From: Deltaproteobacteria bacterium
GTDB lineage: Bacteria > Desulfobacterota > B13-G15 > RBG-16-54-18
DNA length: 36,618 nt
Assembly (NCBI GenBank): GCA_016927065.1
Contig: JAFGNJ010000029.1
Coordinates: 1 to 36,618, forward strand
Reading direction: 5' to 3'
Positions 8,323 to 18,698 of this stretch are shown piece after piece. A model generated the notes under the pieces. The model was not told the origin of the DNA and searched no databases. It was given only the letters and a program-made list of their open reading frames with translations. Position 1 is the first letter of the stretch. Each line of letters begins with the position of its first letter. The translations under genes were made by a program, and so were the position numbers.

Positions 8323-8577
8323 TCAGAAGTCAAGGTTGCCGTCCTCTTTGTCGAGGACGACAGCAAGAGCCAAGGCATTTCGCAACATGAAGGCACCGTA
8401 CTCACTGGCAAGGGTAACAATTGCGCGAGCACCACCGTCCGTCCAGTCGTGATCCTTGCACAGGGCTCGTGTGAGGTGCTCGCGATCAATCATTCTCGTT
8501 GCCTTCCTGCGGGCAGAGTTCACGGTGGAGTCATATTCAGATATAGTTGACTGAAGCAACGCAGCTTGGTCAATCAT
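8323..8577 (-). CDS. 84-residue protein of unknown function in the R-M operon
   Basis: The ATG at 8577 follows AAGGAG at ideal spacing, 17 bases after the stop of the upstream HNH gene; an in-frame upstream start at 8628 would overlap that gene. The product starts MIDQAALLQSTISEYDS and is mostly helical by appearance, with TRALCKDHDWTDGGARAIVTLASEYGAFMLRNALALAVVLDKED. I do not recognise a family. Its place between two nuclease genes suggests an accessory or control function in the same system, which is inference from position only. Confidence 0.65.
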   Translation of the reverse strand: MIDQAALLQSTISEYDSTVNSARRKATRMIDREHLTRALCKDHDWTDGGARAIVTLASEYGAFMLRNALALAVVLDKEDGNLDF

Positions 8578-8594
8578 GTTGGTTCTCCTTTTCG

Positions 8595-9374
8595 CTATTG
8601 TTGCTTGAAACGATTCGTGTGGTGCCAAGTAAGGTGCTCCACACTTGGCAGAAAACGATTAGGTCTCCTGATTGGATGGTTGTGGTAACGGCACAGCAAT
8701 TCCTTGTCCACGCGGCTACTCGATTCGGTGATCCGAGGCGAGAAGAGTACGACCAACTCGGGTGTCACCGTCATCAGCCCGGCCTCGAAAAGACGGTCGA
8801 AAGTGGCGCTAAGGCATAGTCCGTTTGTCGGATCGGTGCGAAAATGTTCATCTTCGCTCCACGGGATGATATGGCTCGCAATGAGGCATTCGGGAATGGC
8901 AAGACCCGTCACGCAGCACGTCGCCTCATAGCTGCTCAGTATGGCATCACGGAAGAAACTCTGGTGAACACGTTGCTTGGTCATGCGAACCGTTTCGGAA
9001 GGCCCAGACGGTCGTGTAAGAGGATGCGTCGCCTCGACGCGATGCCGCATCTCTTGTCGAATTTGGTTCGCTGTCCAGACAAGCCCGTTCCAGTCTGCAT
9101 GGAATTCGTCCCATACCTGCCGATCCAGTTTGCTTGTATGGGTCAGGCCCGATATCTCCTTTAGACGAAGTTCAGGATCGAACGCCCCGAAGTTTCCGAG
9201 TTTTTTCGCAACAGAAGCCGGCGATCTTCTCAGAAGGCGAGCGAGTTCCTGAACTGCAGGATTGTTGGTCTTCGTACGCTGGAACGGGATACGGCAGTAG
9301 AGTTCGAACGCGAGGATGGATTCCTCCCGCGTCCAAAGAGCGCCGTACCGAGAGCCGTTCGATTTCTGCGTCAT
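8595..9374 (-). CDS. HNH restriction endonuclease (COG3440-like)
   Basis: The 259-residue protein starts in an ATGA overlap with the methyltransferase stop. The N-terminus (WTREESILAFELYCRIPF ... LARLLRRSPASVAKKLGNF) is the helical domain common to predicted HNH restriction enzymes. Residues about 150-205 hold the HNH core: CCVTGLAIPECLIASHIIPW, then RTDPTNGLCLSATFDRLFEAGL, with the His-Ile-x-Pro-Trp and Asn-Gly-Leu-Cys-Leu landmarks. Such genes commonly follow C5 methyltransferases, and the physical overlap supports one restriction-modification operon. The cleavage site cannot be predicted. Confidence 0.85.
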   Translation of the reverse strand: MTQKSNGSRYGALWTREESILAFELYCRIPFQRTKTNNPAVQELARLLRRSPASVAKKLGNFGAFDPELRLKEISGLTHTSKLDRQVWDEFHADWNGLVWTANQIRQEMRHRVEATHPLTRPSGPSETVRMTKQRVHQSFFRDAILSSYEATCCVTGLAIPECLIASHIIPWSEDEHFRTDPTNGLCLSATFDRLFEAGLMTVTPELVVLFSPRITESSSRVDKELLCRYHNHPIRRPNRFLPSVEHLTWHHTNRFKQQ

Positions 9375-10081
9375 GCTGTCTCCGCAAGCTGTGCCCCGCC
9401 TTTAGACGGGTCAAAGTGTGTCTTGCGCGGAGGAAAAACAAATTTAGGATCGAAGAACTTGCATCCGATGATAAATGCCCGACGTCGTGTCTGTGCCACG
9501 CCGTAGTCAGCCGCGCACAACACGTCCCCCCAGACCTTGAATCCCATCGCTTCGGCCATACCCATAATCTCGCCGTGTTCGAACGAGCCGAGGAGCTGAG
9601 GGACGTTCTCCATAACGAAAATCTTAGCCCCCGATCGTTCAACGACGTCGAAGTACGGACGCCAGAGCTGCTTGCGCGGATCGCCTTCCCGCTTCTTGTT
9701 CAAGAGACTGAATCCTTGGCAGGGTGGTCCGCCGATGACTACGTCCGCCTCTGGGATATGCGTGGTAGGATCGTTGAGTATGCCGACGATGTCTCCGAAT
9801 ATGCAGTGTCTGCCGAAGTTCGCGTTATATGTTTCGACGCAGGAACTATCGAAATCGTTGGCCCATACCGTTTTGAAGGCATGACCAAAGCCTTCCGAGA
9901 ATCCCAGCGACATACCTCCCGCCCCGGCAAACACGTCTATCAGTCGGAAACGCTTACGTTTGCGAACGAGTGTGCCGTCTGTCCTGGTTTGGTAAACGCG
10001 TTGTTCTTCTCGAACCAGCCACCCTTCGTCAACCTTCCTCGGTGGGTTATATTTCGGTATGCGTGCTTTTGTCACTCCCAT
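9371..10081 (-). CDS. C5-cytosine DNA methyltransferase, catalytic half only
   Basis: The 236-residue product has C5-MTase motifs I (DVFAGAGGMSLGF, near residue 49), IV with the catalytic Cys (GGPPCQGFS), VI (FVMENVP) and VIII (QTRRRAFIIG). It stops shortly after, at about 30 residues past motif VIII. The target-recognition domain and motifs IX and X, which normally add 100 residues or more, are absent, and the next gene overlaps its stop by four bases, so the rest is not simply out of frame. Either the gene is truncated by deletion or it is the alpha half of a split enzyme of the M.AquI kind. No beta half is seen in the window. GGAG precedes the ATG. Confidence 0.85.
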   Translation of the reverse strand: MGVTKARIPKYNPPRKVDEGWLVREEQRVYQTRTDGTLVRKRKRFRLIDVFAGAGGMSLGFSEGFGHAFKTVWANDFDSSCVETYNANFGRHCIFGDIVGILNDPTTHIPEADVVIGGPPCQGFSLLNKKREGDPRKQLWRPYFDVVERSGAKIFVMENVPQLLGSFEHGEIMGMAEAMGFKVWGDVLCAADYGVAQTRRRAFIIGCKFFDPKFVFPPRKTHFDPSKGGAQLAETA

Positions 10082-10147
10082 ATCCGCAACTCCAGGTTTC
10101 CGGCTTTCTCAGTGACCAACCTAATGGTTGCCTATATTCTTAAAAAA

Positions 10148-10176
10148 ACCTTAGCATGGCATTTATATGGTGTCAA
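10148..10176 (-). promoter_or_regulatory. promoter of the restriction-modification operon
   Basis: Minus-strand TTGACA (10176-10171), a 17-base spacer and TAAGGT (10153-10148) lie about 70-95 bases before the methyltransferase ATG. The -35 is a consensus match, the -10 is weak. The 10082-10345 gap between this operon and atpC holds no gene. Confidence 0.45.
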
Positions 10177-10288
10177 TAAAGGCAAAAATTTGTACATCAA
10201 TCCCTAGTCGAGAAGGTGAGAAGATACAAAAAGAAAAAGGAGGAAGAATATCTCCCCCCTCATTACTTGATTTTAAATGCGGCGCGCT

Positions 10289-10305
10289 ATGTCGCAAAGC
10301 GACAT
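10289..10305. terminator. 7-bp inverted repeat downstream of atpC
   Basis: ATGTCGC-AAA-GCGACAT forms a perfect 7-bp hairpin about 40 bases past the atpC stop. There is no T-run on the atp strand, so it may be a transcript-end processing hairpin or an incomplete terminator. Confidence 0.35.
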
Positions 10306-10345
10306 CCTGTCTTTCTGATTTTTGCAAAGAGGTGCAGGACTTTTC

Positions 10346-10756
10346 TTACCGCCTCCGGCTTGCCACCGTCAGTCTGTTCATGGCCCGTTCCAGGGCACCC
10401 ATAGACGAATAGAATTCCTTGTCCTCGTGGCGGAGTTGTTTCAACTGCTTTTCGGCGCGATCCTTGGCCCGCTTGGCCCGCTCCACATCTATCTCCGGGG
10501 CCAGCTCCGCCGCCTCAGTCAAGATGGTAACACGGTCGGGAAGGACCTCTACGAACCCCCACGTTACGGCCATATGCCGCTCTTCTTTCCCCGCGCGGAA
10601 CATAACTTCTCCCACCTTCAGGGTGGTAAAGAAAGGTGTGTGCCCGGGCAAGACCCCAAACTCCCCCTCCGCCCCAGGGGCCGTAATCTCATCTACCTCC
10701 TGGCTTGCAACCAGGCGATGAGGGGTAACCACTTCCAAGAGGAAATTAGCTGCCAT
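10346..10756 (-). CDS. atpC: ATP synthase F1 subunit epsilon
   Basis: The 136-residue protein has the N-terminal beta-sandwich of epsilon (LEVVTPHRLVASQEVDEITAPGAEGEFGVLPGHTP) and a C-terminal helical hairpin (residues about 90-135, rich in Arg and Lys). Epsilon links the rotor to the catalytic head and inhibits ATP hydrolysis through its helices. It is the last gene of the operon, nine bases after atpD. Confidence 0.95.
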   Translation of the reverse strand: MAANFLLEVVTPHRLVASQEVDEITAPGAEGEFGVLPGHTPFFTTLKVGEVMFRAGKEERHMAVTWGFVEVLPDRVTILTEAAELAPEIDVERAKRAKDRAEKQLKQLRHEDKEFYSSMGALERAMNRLTVASRRR

Positions 10757-10765
10757 CGCTTCGTG

Positions 10766-13086
<2,321 letters not shown>

Positions 13087-13101
13087 CCCGTTTCACTCCT
13101 C

Positions 13102-14610
13102 TTAGGGGGTAAATACCCCCTTGAACGCTTCCAGGGCCTTGTTGATTTTCTGGTCCAATGCTTCGTCTAGTTCCTTCTTTTTATCAATCTCCTTGAGGAT
13201 ATCAGAGTGCTTGTCCTCAATAAACTTGTACAGTTCCTGCTCATACCGCTGCAGCATAGAGACGGGGTAGCTGTCCAGGAAGCCGTGGACACCGGCGTAG
13301 ATGATCACGATCTGTCGGGCCACCGGCTGGGGTTGATACTGCCCCTGCTTCAGGATTTCCACCAGACGCTCCCCCTTGGCCAGCTGGGCCTGAGTCGCCT
13401 TATCGAGGTCGCTGCCGAACTGGGCGAAGGCGGCCATCTCCCGATATTGAGCCAGGTCCAAACGAAGAGAACCCGCCACCTGCTTCATCGCCTTGATCTG
13501 GGCGTTGCCACCGACACGGGATACGGACAACCCCACATTGACGGCGGGCCTGATCCCGGAATAGAAGAGGTCGGTCTCCAGGTAGATCTGCCCATCGGTA
13601 ATGGAGATGACGTTGGTGGGGATATAGGCCGATACGTCCCCGGCCTGGGTCTCGATGATGGGGAGGGCCGTGAGGGACCCCTCTCCTAATTTCGCATTGA
13701 GCTTGGCGGCCCGCTCCAACAGGCGCGAGTGAAGGTAGAAGATGTCCCCGGGATAGGCCTCTCTGCCGGGGGGGCGACGCAAGAGCAGCGACATTTGCCG
13801 ATAGGCCGCAGCGTGTTTGGAAAGGTCGTCATAGATGCACAAGGCGTGTCTCTTGGTATCGCGAAAGTACTCACCCATGGTGCAGCCGGCGTAAGGGGCT
13901 ATGTACTGCAAGGGGGCGGGTTCACTGGCGGTAGCCGACACCACGGTGGTGTAATCCATGGCCCCTTCCTGGCTGAGCTTGTCGACCACCTGGGCCACGG
14001 TGGACTGCTTCTGACCGATGGCCACATAGATGCAATAGACATCCTTCCCCTTCTGGTTGATGATGGTATCCACGGCCAGGGCGGTCTTGCCCGTCTGGCG
14101 GTCGCCGATGATGAGCTCCCGCTGCCCCCTCCCGATGGGGATCATGGAGTCGATGGCCTTGATACCGGTCTGGAGGGGCTCCTTCACCGGAAGGCGTGCT
14201 ATCACCCCCGGGGCCTTCTCCTCGATATTGCGATATTCCGTGGCCTCGATGGGGCCTTTGCCGTCAAGGGGCTGTCCGAGAGGATCCACCACCCTCCCGA
14301 CCAAAGATTCGCCCACGGGGACCTGCACGATCCGGCCGGTCCTTTTCACCACGTCCCCCTCTTTTACATAACGATCTTCTCCCAGCAGGGCCGCTCCCAC
14401 GTTGTCTTCTTCCAGATTGAGGACCATACCCATAACCTCGTGGGGGAATTCGAGGAGTTCACCGGCCATGGCCTTCTCTAGACCGTACAGTCTGGCAATA
14501 CCGTCTCCCACCGAAAGGACTACGCCGGTTTCACTCATCTCAATCTTTTTGTCATAGTCCTTGATCTGCTTTTCGATAATTTCGCTTATCTCTTCCGCCC
14601 TGATCTGCAT
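13102..14610 (-). CDS. atpA: ATP synthase F1 subunit alpha
   Basis: The 502-residue protein is full length, with the N-terminal beta-barrel ([15 protein letters not shown]), Walker A GDRQTGKT at 169-176, the signature region [14 protein letters not shown] and the helical C-terminus. The start [16 protein letters not shown] is canonical. Alpha binds nucleotide non-catalytically and forms the catalytic interface with beta. Five bases separate it from atpH. Confidence 0.97.
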   Translation of the reverse strand: MQIRAEEISEIIEKQIKDYDKKIEMSETGVVLSVGDGIARLYGLEKAMAGELLEFPHEVMGMVLNLEEDNVGAALLGEDRYVKEGDVVKRTGRIVQVPVGESLVGRVVDPLGQPLDGKGPIEATEYRNIEEKAPGVIARLPVKEPLQTGIKAIDSMIPIGRGQRELIIGDRQTGKTALAVDTIINQKGKDVYCIYVAIGQKQSTVAQVVDKLSQEGAMDYTTVVSATASEPAPLQYIAPYAGCTMGEYFRDTKRHALCIYDDLSKHAAAYRQMSLLLRRPPGREAYPGDIFYLHSRLLERAAKLNAKLGEGSLTALPIIETQAGDVSAYIPTNVISITDGQIYLETDLFYSGIRPAVNVGLSVSRVGGNAQIKAMKQVAGSLRLDLAQYREMAAFAQFGSDLDKATQAQLAKGERLVEILKQGQYQPQPVARQIVIIYAGVHGFLDSYPVSMLQRYEQELYKFIEDKHSDILKEIDKKKELDEALDQKINKALEAFKGVFTP

Positions 14611-14615
14611 TGCTA

Positions 14616-15158
14616 TTACCCCTTTGCTAAGGTTTCTTTCAATTGCTCCAATTGGGTCCTGACACTCCCATCATATACCATACCCCCAACCCGCGCCACC
14701 ACTCCGCCAATGAGGGAGGAATCCGTCTCCACTTCCATAATCACCTGCTTGCCCAGCAAATTCTGTAACCCGTGCGTCAGTTCCTGTAGCTTCTTCTGAG
14801 AAAGGTCATGAGCAGTGGCCAGGCGGACCCGTGCGCGGCCGGCAGCCTCATCTACCAACTCCCGGTAGAGGACGGTGATGTCAGGCAGGTACCTCATCCG
14901 ATTTTTATCCACCAGGAGGTGAAGAAAATTGACGATGATGGGACTCAGCTTTAGACGGCCCGCCAATTCCTTGATGATGGCTTGGCGCCGGGGGATATTA
15001 AACGTGGGATTACTCAAGACTTCCCTCAACTTCCCTTCGCGCTGGAAAAGGGAGGCAAAGGTATCAAGCTCTTCCCAATATCTATCGTAGTTGCCGTCCT
15101 TCTGCCCGATATTCATCAGGGCCTTGGCATACCTGCGAGCGATTTTTCTGGCGATCAC
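14616..15158 (-). CDS. atpH: ATP synthase F1 subunit delta (OSCP)
   Basis: The 180-residue protein starts [17 protein letters not shown], the conserved N-terminus of delta, with [18 protein letters not shown] in the middle and a C-terminal beta-rich part ([28 protein letters not shown]). It joins the peripheral stalk to the F1 head. Its ATG overlaps the atpF stop by four bases. Confidence 0.95.
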   Translation of the reverse strand: MIARKIARRYAKALMNIGQKDGNYDRYWEELDTFASLFQREGKLREVLSNPTFNIPRRQAIIKELAGRLKLSPIIVNFLHLLVDKNRMRYLPDITVLYRELVDEAAGRARVRLATAHDLSQKKLQELTHGLQNLLGKQVIMEVETDSSLIGGVVARVGGMVYDGSVRTQLEQLKETLAKG

Positions 15159-15637
15159 TGCAATTTCCTCATTCGTTCGATGTATTCATCCACCAGCCGC
15201 TCATGATCCCGTGGTTTTAGGTGCTTTTTCAGCAACTCTTCCGCCAGTTGCACCGTCATGGCAGCCATTGTCTCCTTCACTCGTAACTGCGCCATCTTCA
15301 GCTCCTGCTGGGCCGTAAGCTGGGCCTGACCCTTGATCTTTTCAGCCATCTGCTGGGCCTCTTTGATGATTCGCTCTTTTTCCCGTTCACCTTCACCGAT
15401 CAAGGTCTGACGGATCTGCTCGATCTCTTGATCTAATCGTTGTACCTTCTCTTTATACTCCTGATACTTCTGTTCACCTTCCTTCTTGGCCCTCTCGGCC
15501 TCCTCGATGGCCTCCTTGATCGATTCTTGCCTCCTTTTCAGAAAGGCCCCGAGGGGCTTCTTGACAAACACGTAGAGGATGGTAACCAGCACGGCAAAAT
15601 TGAATGTCTTAGCAGCAAGCTCCAACCACATATTCAC
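15155..15637 (-). CDS. atpF: ATP synthase F0 subunit b
   Basis: One transmembrane helix (FNFAVLVTILYVFVKKPL, residues about 12-29) is followed by a long charged coiled coil of about 120 residues, giving 160 in all. This is the stator stalk. A second, different b-type gene lies directly upstream, so this organism uses a b/b' heterodimer. Confidence 0.92.
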   Translation of the reverse strand: MNMWLELAAKTFNFAVLVTILYVFVKKPLGAFLKRRQESIKEAIEEAERAKKEGEQKYQEYKEKVQRLDQEIEQIRQTLIGEGEREKERIIKEAQQMAEKIKGQAQLTAQQELKMAQLRVKETMAAMTVQLAEELLKKHLKPRDHERLVDEYIERMRKLQ

Positions 15638-15657
15638 GGCTTTTTCTTCTCCTATTA

Positions 15658-16083
15658 TTAAAGACCTCTGCCCAAGATCTTCTCGGCAATCTCCTTGGCC
15701 ATTGCCCCCTGTCTGCGCTTCAATTCCGCCAGCACCTGTTGGCTCTCCTGGGCGATCTGGTTCTTGATCGTGGGTATTTCCTTATCAACCTCCTGATGGG
15801 TCGTATCAACCAGCCGTTTGCCTTCTTGCAATCCTTCGTCTCGAATGCGTTCCTTCTCCGTCAGGGCCTGAAGCTGGCCCTTGTTTAGCCCCTCTTCGAA
15901 CTTGAGGCGGTGGCGCTCCGCCCCTTCCTGAAGTTTGGCGGCCTCCTGTTCATCACCGCTGATCTTGTTGTGGCGTTCATCAAGAAACCTGAGAAAGGGT
16001 TGAAAGAAGATCTTGTTCAAGACGATCATGAGGAAGATGAAGAGGGCCGCTTGGATGAACAGGCTGCTGTTGAGGTCTATCAC
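15658..16083 (-). CDS. ATP synthase F0 subunit b'
   Basis: The 141-residue protein starts MIDLNSSLFIQAALFIFLMIVLNKIFFQPFLRFLDERHNKI in style, one membrane helix followed by the b-type hinge (about residues 27-40), then a coiled coil. It is shorter than the b subunit and first in the operon, as in other lineages with b and b' pairs. No a (atpB) or c (atpE) gene is present in the window, which implies a separate F0 locus. Confidence 0.9.
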   Translation of the reverse strand: MIDLNSSLFIQAALFIFLMIVLNKIFFQPFLRFLDERHNKISGDEQEAAKLQEGAERHRLKFEEGLNKGQLQALTEKERIRDEGLQEGKRLVDTTHQEVDKEIPTIKNQIAQESQQVLAELKRRQGAMAKEIAEKILGRGL

Positions 16084-16172
16084 GCCTTACCTTCCTCCTG
16101 GCTTACAGTGCTACGCTTGTACATAAAATATTGCTCTATTCCTCGTCTTTAAGTAAATATTGTGAAATTATT

Positions 16173-16201
16173 TATTTACCCGAAATAGACATTTTATGCA
16201 A
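16173..16201 (-). promoter_or_regulatory. possible promoter of the ATP synthase operon
   Basis: In the AT-rich 16084-16330 gap, minus-strand TTGCAT (16201-16196) and TAAATA (16178-16173) are 17 bases apart, roughly 90-115 bases before the b' gene. The match is moderate; no other gene is seen in this gap. Confidence 0.3.
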
Positions 16202-16289
16202 GTCTTAATTTTGAGATTCCAACCATCAATTGTCTACCACCGGTGAGACGGAACATTGAATAACAAATCTCTGCTGAAAACTTGTGCTT

Positions 16290-16327
16290 CCCTTACGTGC
16301 CTTATACGTCCCTTACGTGCCTTACGT
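16290..16327. repeat. short tandem repeat, unit 18-20 bp
   Basis: CCCTTACGTGCCTTATACGT is followed directly by CCCTTACGTGCCTTACGT and a partial third unit (CCCTCACG). It ends at the stop of the TPR gene, inside the atp/TPR gap. It may be a slippage product; no protein reading is suggested. Confidence 0.7.
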
Positions 16328-16330
16328 CCC

Positions 16331-17443
16331 TCACGGGAGATTCAGGGGGAGAGAGACCTCCATGGGGAGAAAATCGCTCCCCAGCCGTCGATACTCTTTA
16401 CGCACAGCCTCCAGGGTGATATCCTCACCCCCTTTGCGGCGCGCAAGGAGCTGGAGGAGGTGACAGTGACACCGCTCCAGGCGAAAGGGACTAATTTCGG
16501 CACGTTCCAAAGCTTCATTGATGAGCTTCTCGGCCTCCGCCGCCTTTCCCCGCAAGAGGGAAACCTCCCCCCTCCCCAGGAGGGTGTATATCCTCCCCCG
16601 CTGATCCCCTGTTGCCTCAAAAATGGCCTCGGCTGCCTGAAAGGCCTCCACAGCCTCCTCTTCCTTTCCCACCATCTTAAAGGTCGTCCCCTCTCCCCAC
16701 ATGGTGTAGGCATAGCTGATTCGGTCCCCGATTTCCTGGTAGAGGGAGGTAGCCCGCTCGAAGTAGCCTAAGGCCCGCTCAAAATCGTCGCTCATGCGGT
16801 GGGCATTGGCTATGCCGCAAAAAGAATAGGCAGTCCCGAAGACATCATCGATTTCCTTCAGGATGGTATGGGCCCGGCTGTAATAGGCAAGGGAATCCCG
16901 ATAGTGCCCCATCATTCGTGAAACACCCCCCAGACCACACAAGGCATAACCCATCCCCGTCTGATCCCCCATCCCCTCAGAGAGTGTGAGGGCTTCTTCG
17001 AAGGAGGCCTTGGCATTACGGAGTTCTCCGGAAATCCTCCAGAGGCCTCCCAGTGCCCACGAGGTGTAGGCTTCTCCCTCAGGGTCTTCCCATTCCTCGT
17101 AGACCTCTCGTGCCCGTTCCAGATGTCCTTGGGATTTTTCCACATCACCGAGACCTCGCTCACTGAGGCCTAACCCCACCAGGGCATCGGCCAGTGCCAC
17201 CTCATCCTCTTCTTCCTGCGCTAGGGAGAGGGCATGGGAAAAGTTCTCTTTAGCGGCGTTGAAATCCCCAAGCATGCGCAAACAATCCCCCATCTTCTGA
17301 TAACCCTGCAGACGTTGTGCAGCGGCCTCGTCGGAATAGTGGGTCAGGGCGTTCTGATAGGCTGTGAGGGCCTCGGAGAAATGGCTTCCTATCCGCTTCT
17401 GTTCTCCTATCGCAAAGTACCGGTCTCCTTCTTCTCTGCTCAT
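16331..17443 (-). CDS. TPR-repeat protein
   Basis: The ATG at 17443 has AAGGAG five bases upstream and is preferred over an in-frame start at 17485. The 370-residue product is built of about eight consecutive tetratricopeptide repeats of 40 residues, with typical pairs such as GDFNAAKENFSHALSLAQ, GELRNAKASFEEALTLSE, GHYRDSLAYYSRAHTILK, DDFERALGYFERATSLYQ and GKEEEAVEAFQAAEAIFE. There is no signal peptide and no catalytic domain, so it is probably a cytosolic scaffold. The 40-residue spacing resembles TPRs of the MalT/Rapsyn-like tetratricopeptide-12 kind. Partner unknown. Confidence 0.88.
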   Translation of the reverse strand: MSREEGDRYFAIGEQKRIGSHFSEALTAYQNALTHYSDEAAAQRLQGYQKMGDCLRMLGDFNAAKENFSHALSLAQEEEDEVALADALVGLGLSERGLGDVEKSQGHLERAREVYEEWEDPEGEAYTSWALGGLWRISGELRNAKASFEEALTLSEGMGDQTGMGYALCGLGGVSRMMGHYRDSLAYYSRAHTILKEIDDVFGTAYSFCGIANAHRMSDDFERALGYFERATSLYQEIGDRISYAYTMWGEGTTFKMVGKEEEAVEAFQAAEAIFEATGDQRGRIYTLLGRGEVSLLRGKAAEAEKLINEALERAEISPFRLERCHCHLLQLLARRKGGEDITLEAVRKEYRRLGSDFLPMEVSLPLNLP

Positions 17444-17493
17444 CCGTTCTCCTTGTCGTATTAAACTACCGTTTTTCTCCTGCAAGGCCTATT

Positions 17494-18177
17494 TTAGTGA
17501 CCTGGATGGAAGTTTTTGAGCCATACGCGGGCCTGTCGATACTGGGGATAGAGGGCTGCGACCTTCTGCCAGTAGGCCTCCGTATGTCTCAGGATTTCGG
17601 TATGGACCAATTCGTGCACGACGATGTAATCAATAATATCGAGAGGGGTTTGGATGAGCCGCCAGTTAAAGGACAGATTTTTCTCACTCGAACAGCTCCC
17701 CCAGAGGGTCTTTTGATTTCGTATAAACACACGGTTGTAGCTAAAGTGATACGCATCGGCGAAGTGCCGCAACCGTTCCATGATAATCCGTTTGGCCTCT
17801 TTCTGATACCATCGGTCAAGGACCCCATCCGCCAATAAATTCACCCCGGAAAAGATAGTCTTTCCCGTCGCGTTGACCGCAAAGTTCTTGTGCAAGCCGG
17901 GCAGCAGCCGGAAGGTATAGAATTCCCCTAAGTACAGAACGGCGTCTGCGCGCGATTGAATACACGCATCGTGTTTTTCTCTGAAAAAGGCCAACTGTTT
18001 CTGAATCCACGTCCCCTTTCTATCGATCAGGGCAGTTATCTCCTTGTGCGAAAAGTCGAGGGGAAGCACCATATGTACCCGCGCATCTTCATCTACCGTG
18101 ATGCGGGGGCGTTTAACCATACGTCGTTCTACGGTTATCCCTCTCGCCCCGACTATGTTGACCCCATCGTATTCCAT
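17494..18177 (-). CDS. YgjP/WLM-type zinc metallopeptidase-like protein (DUF45)
   Basis: From the ATG at 18177 (an in-frame GTG four codons upstream is possible) the product has 227 residues. It shows the DUF45 pattern: an N-terminal RRMVKRPRITVDEDARVHMVLP strand set, the WGSCSSEKNLSFNWRL motif, and the zinc site HELVH (His188, Glu189, His192) with a third ligand His198 in RHTEAYW. In some relatives the gene sits by type I restriction loci, but here it stands alone. The usual Leu-Lys spacer between HExxH and the third His is replaced by TEILR. Protease activity of the family is presumed rather than established. Confidence 0.85.
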   Translation of the reverse strand: MEYDGVNIVGARGITVERRMVKRPRITVDEDARVHMVLPLDFSHKEITALIDRKGTWIQKQLAFFREKHDACIQSRADAVLYLGEFYTFRLLPGLHKNFAVNATGKTIFSGVNLLADGVLDRWYQKEAKRIIMERLRHFADAYHFSYNRVFIRNQKTLWGSCSSEKNLSFNWRLIQTPLDIIDYIVVHELVHTEILRHTEAYWQKVAALYPQYRQARVWLKNFHPGH

Positions 18178-18368
18178 ACTATTAAGCACCTACGAACGTA
18201 CGGGCTTGGACAGTCTCTGTCTATCAGATACCGATGAATATGTCAAAACGAAAGCGAGAAATGTTGCTCAAAGCATCAAGATCCCGTAATTCATTGACAA
18301 TGTTAAGGGGGAGGGATTATCGTACATGAAAGAGAGCTCTATCTAGTGCATAAATGAGGAGGACCACT

Positions 18369-18668
18369 ATGGTATCCAGCCAGGTTATGCTTACGGTCAA
18401 CGACGCACCCGTTGCGATCAATAATTTTGTCCGGGGATATATCGACCATGTGATGGGCGGCATTCTCGCCTCCTTAAAAGATATAGGAAAAATAAAGAGC
18501 GTGGATGTCTCCATTGAAGGGGATCAGATATCCATGGTCGTCAACAACAAAGCCGTCACCCTTAATCCCTTTGTCACCAGGACCATCCACGGCACCATCG
18601 TGGGCATGATTTCCTCCCTAAAGGGGGTAAGTGCTGTTGAAAAGATAGCGGTCAGCATCAAAAGCTAA
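18369..18668 (+). CDS. 99-residue protein of two direct 42-residue repeats
   Basis: The ATG at 18369 follows GAGGAGG; an in-frame start at 18354 lies inside that ribosome binding site. The protein is a near-exact internal duplication without gaps: residues about 10-51 (VNDAPVAINNFVRGYIDHV... SVDVSI) align with 57-98 (VNNKAVTLNPFVTRTIHGT... KIAVSI), sharing 14 of 40 positions, including VN at the start, NxFV, G, SLK and VSI. Each half looks like strand-helix-strand. I do not recognise a family; a ligand-binding or dimer-like fold is possible. It stands divergent from the YgjP-like gene. Confidence 0.78.
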   Translation: MVSSQVMLTVNDAPVAINNFVRGYIDHVMGGILASLKDIGKIKSVDVSIEGDQISMVVNNKAVTLNPFVTRTIHGTIVGMISSLKGVSAVEKIAVSIKS

Positions 18669-18698
18669 GAGTTAGCAAGGGAAAAGAGTGATTACACC

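Noticed and set aside
16290-16327. Tandem repeat as a regulatory iteron
   Set aside because: Only two full units, at the 3' end of a gene, with no replication genes nearby; slippage is the simpler account.
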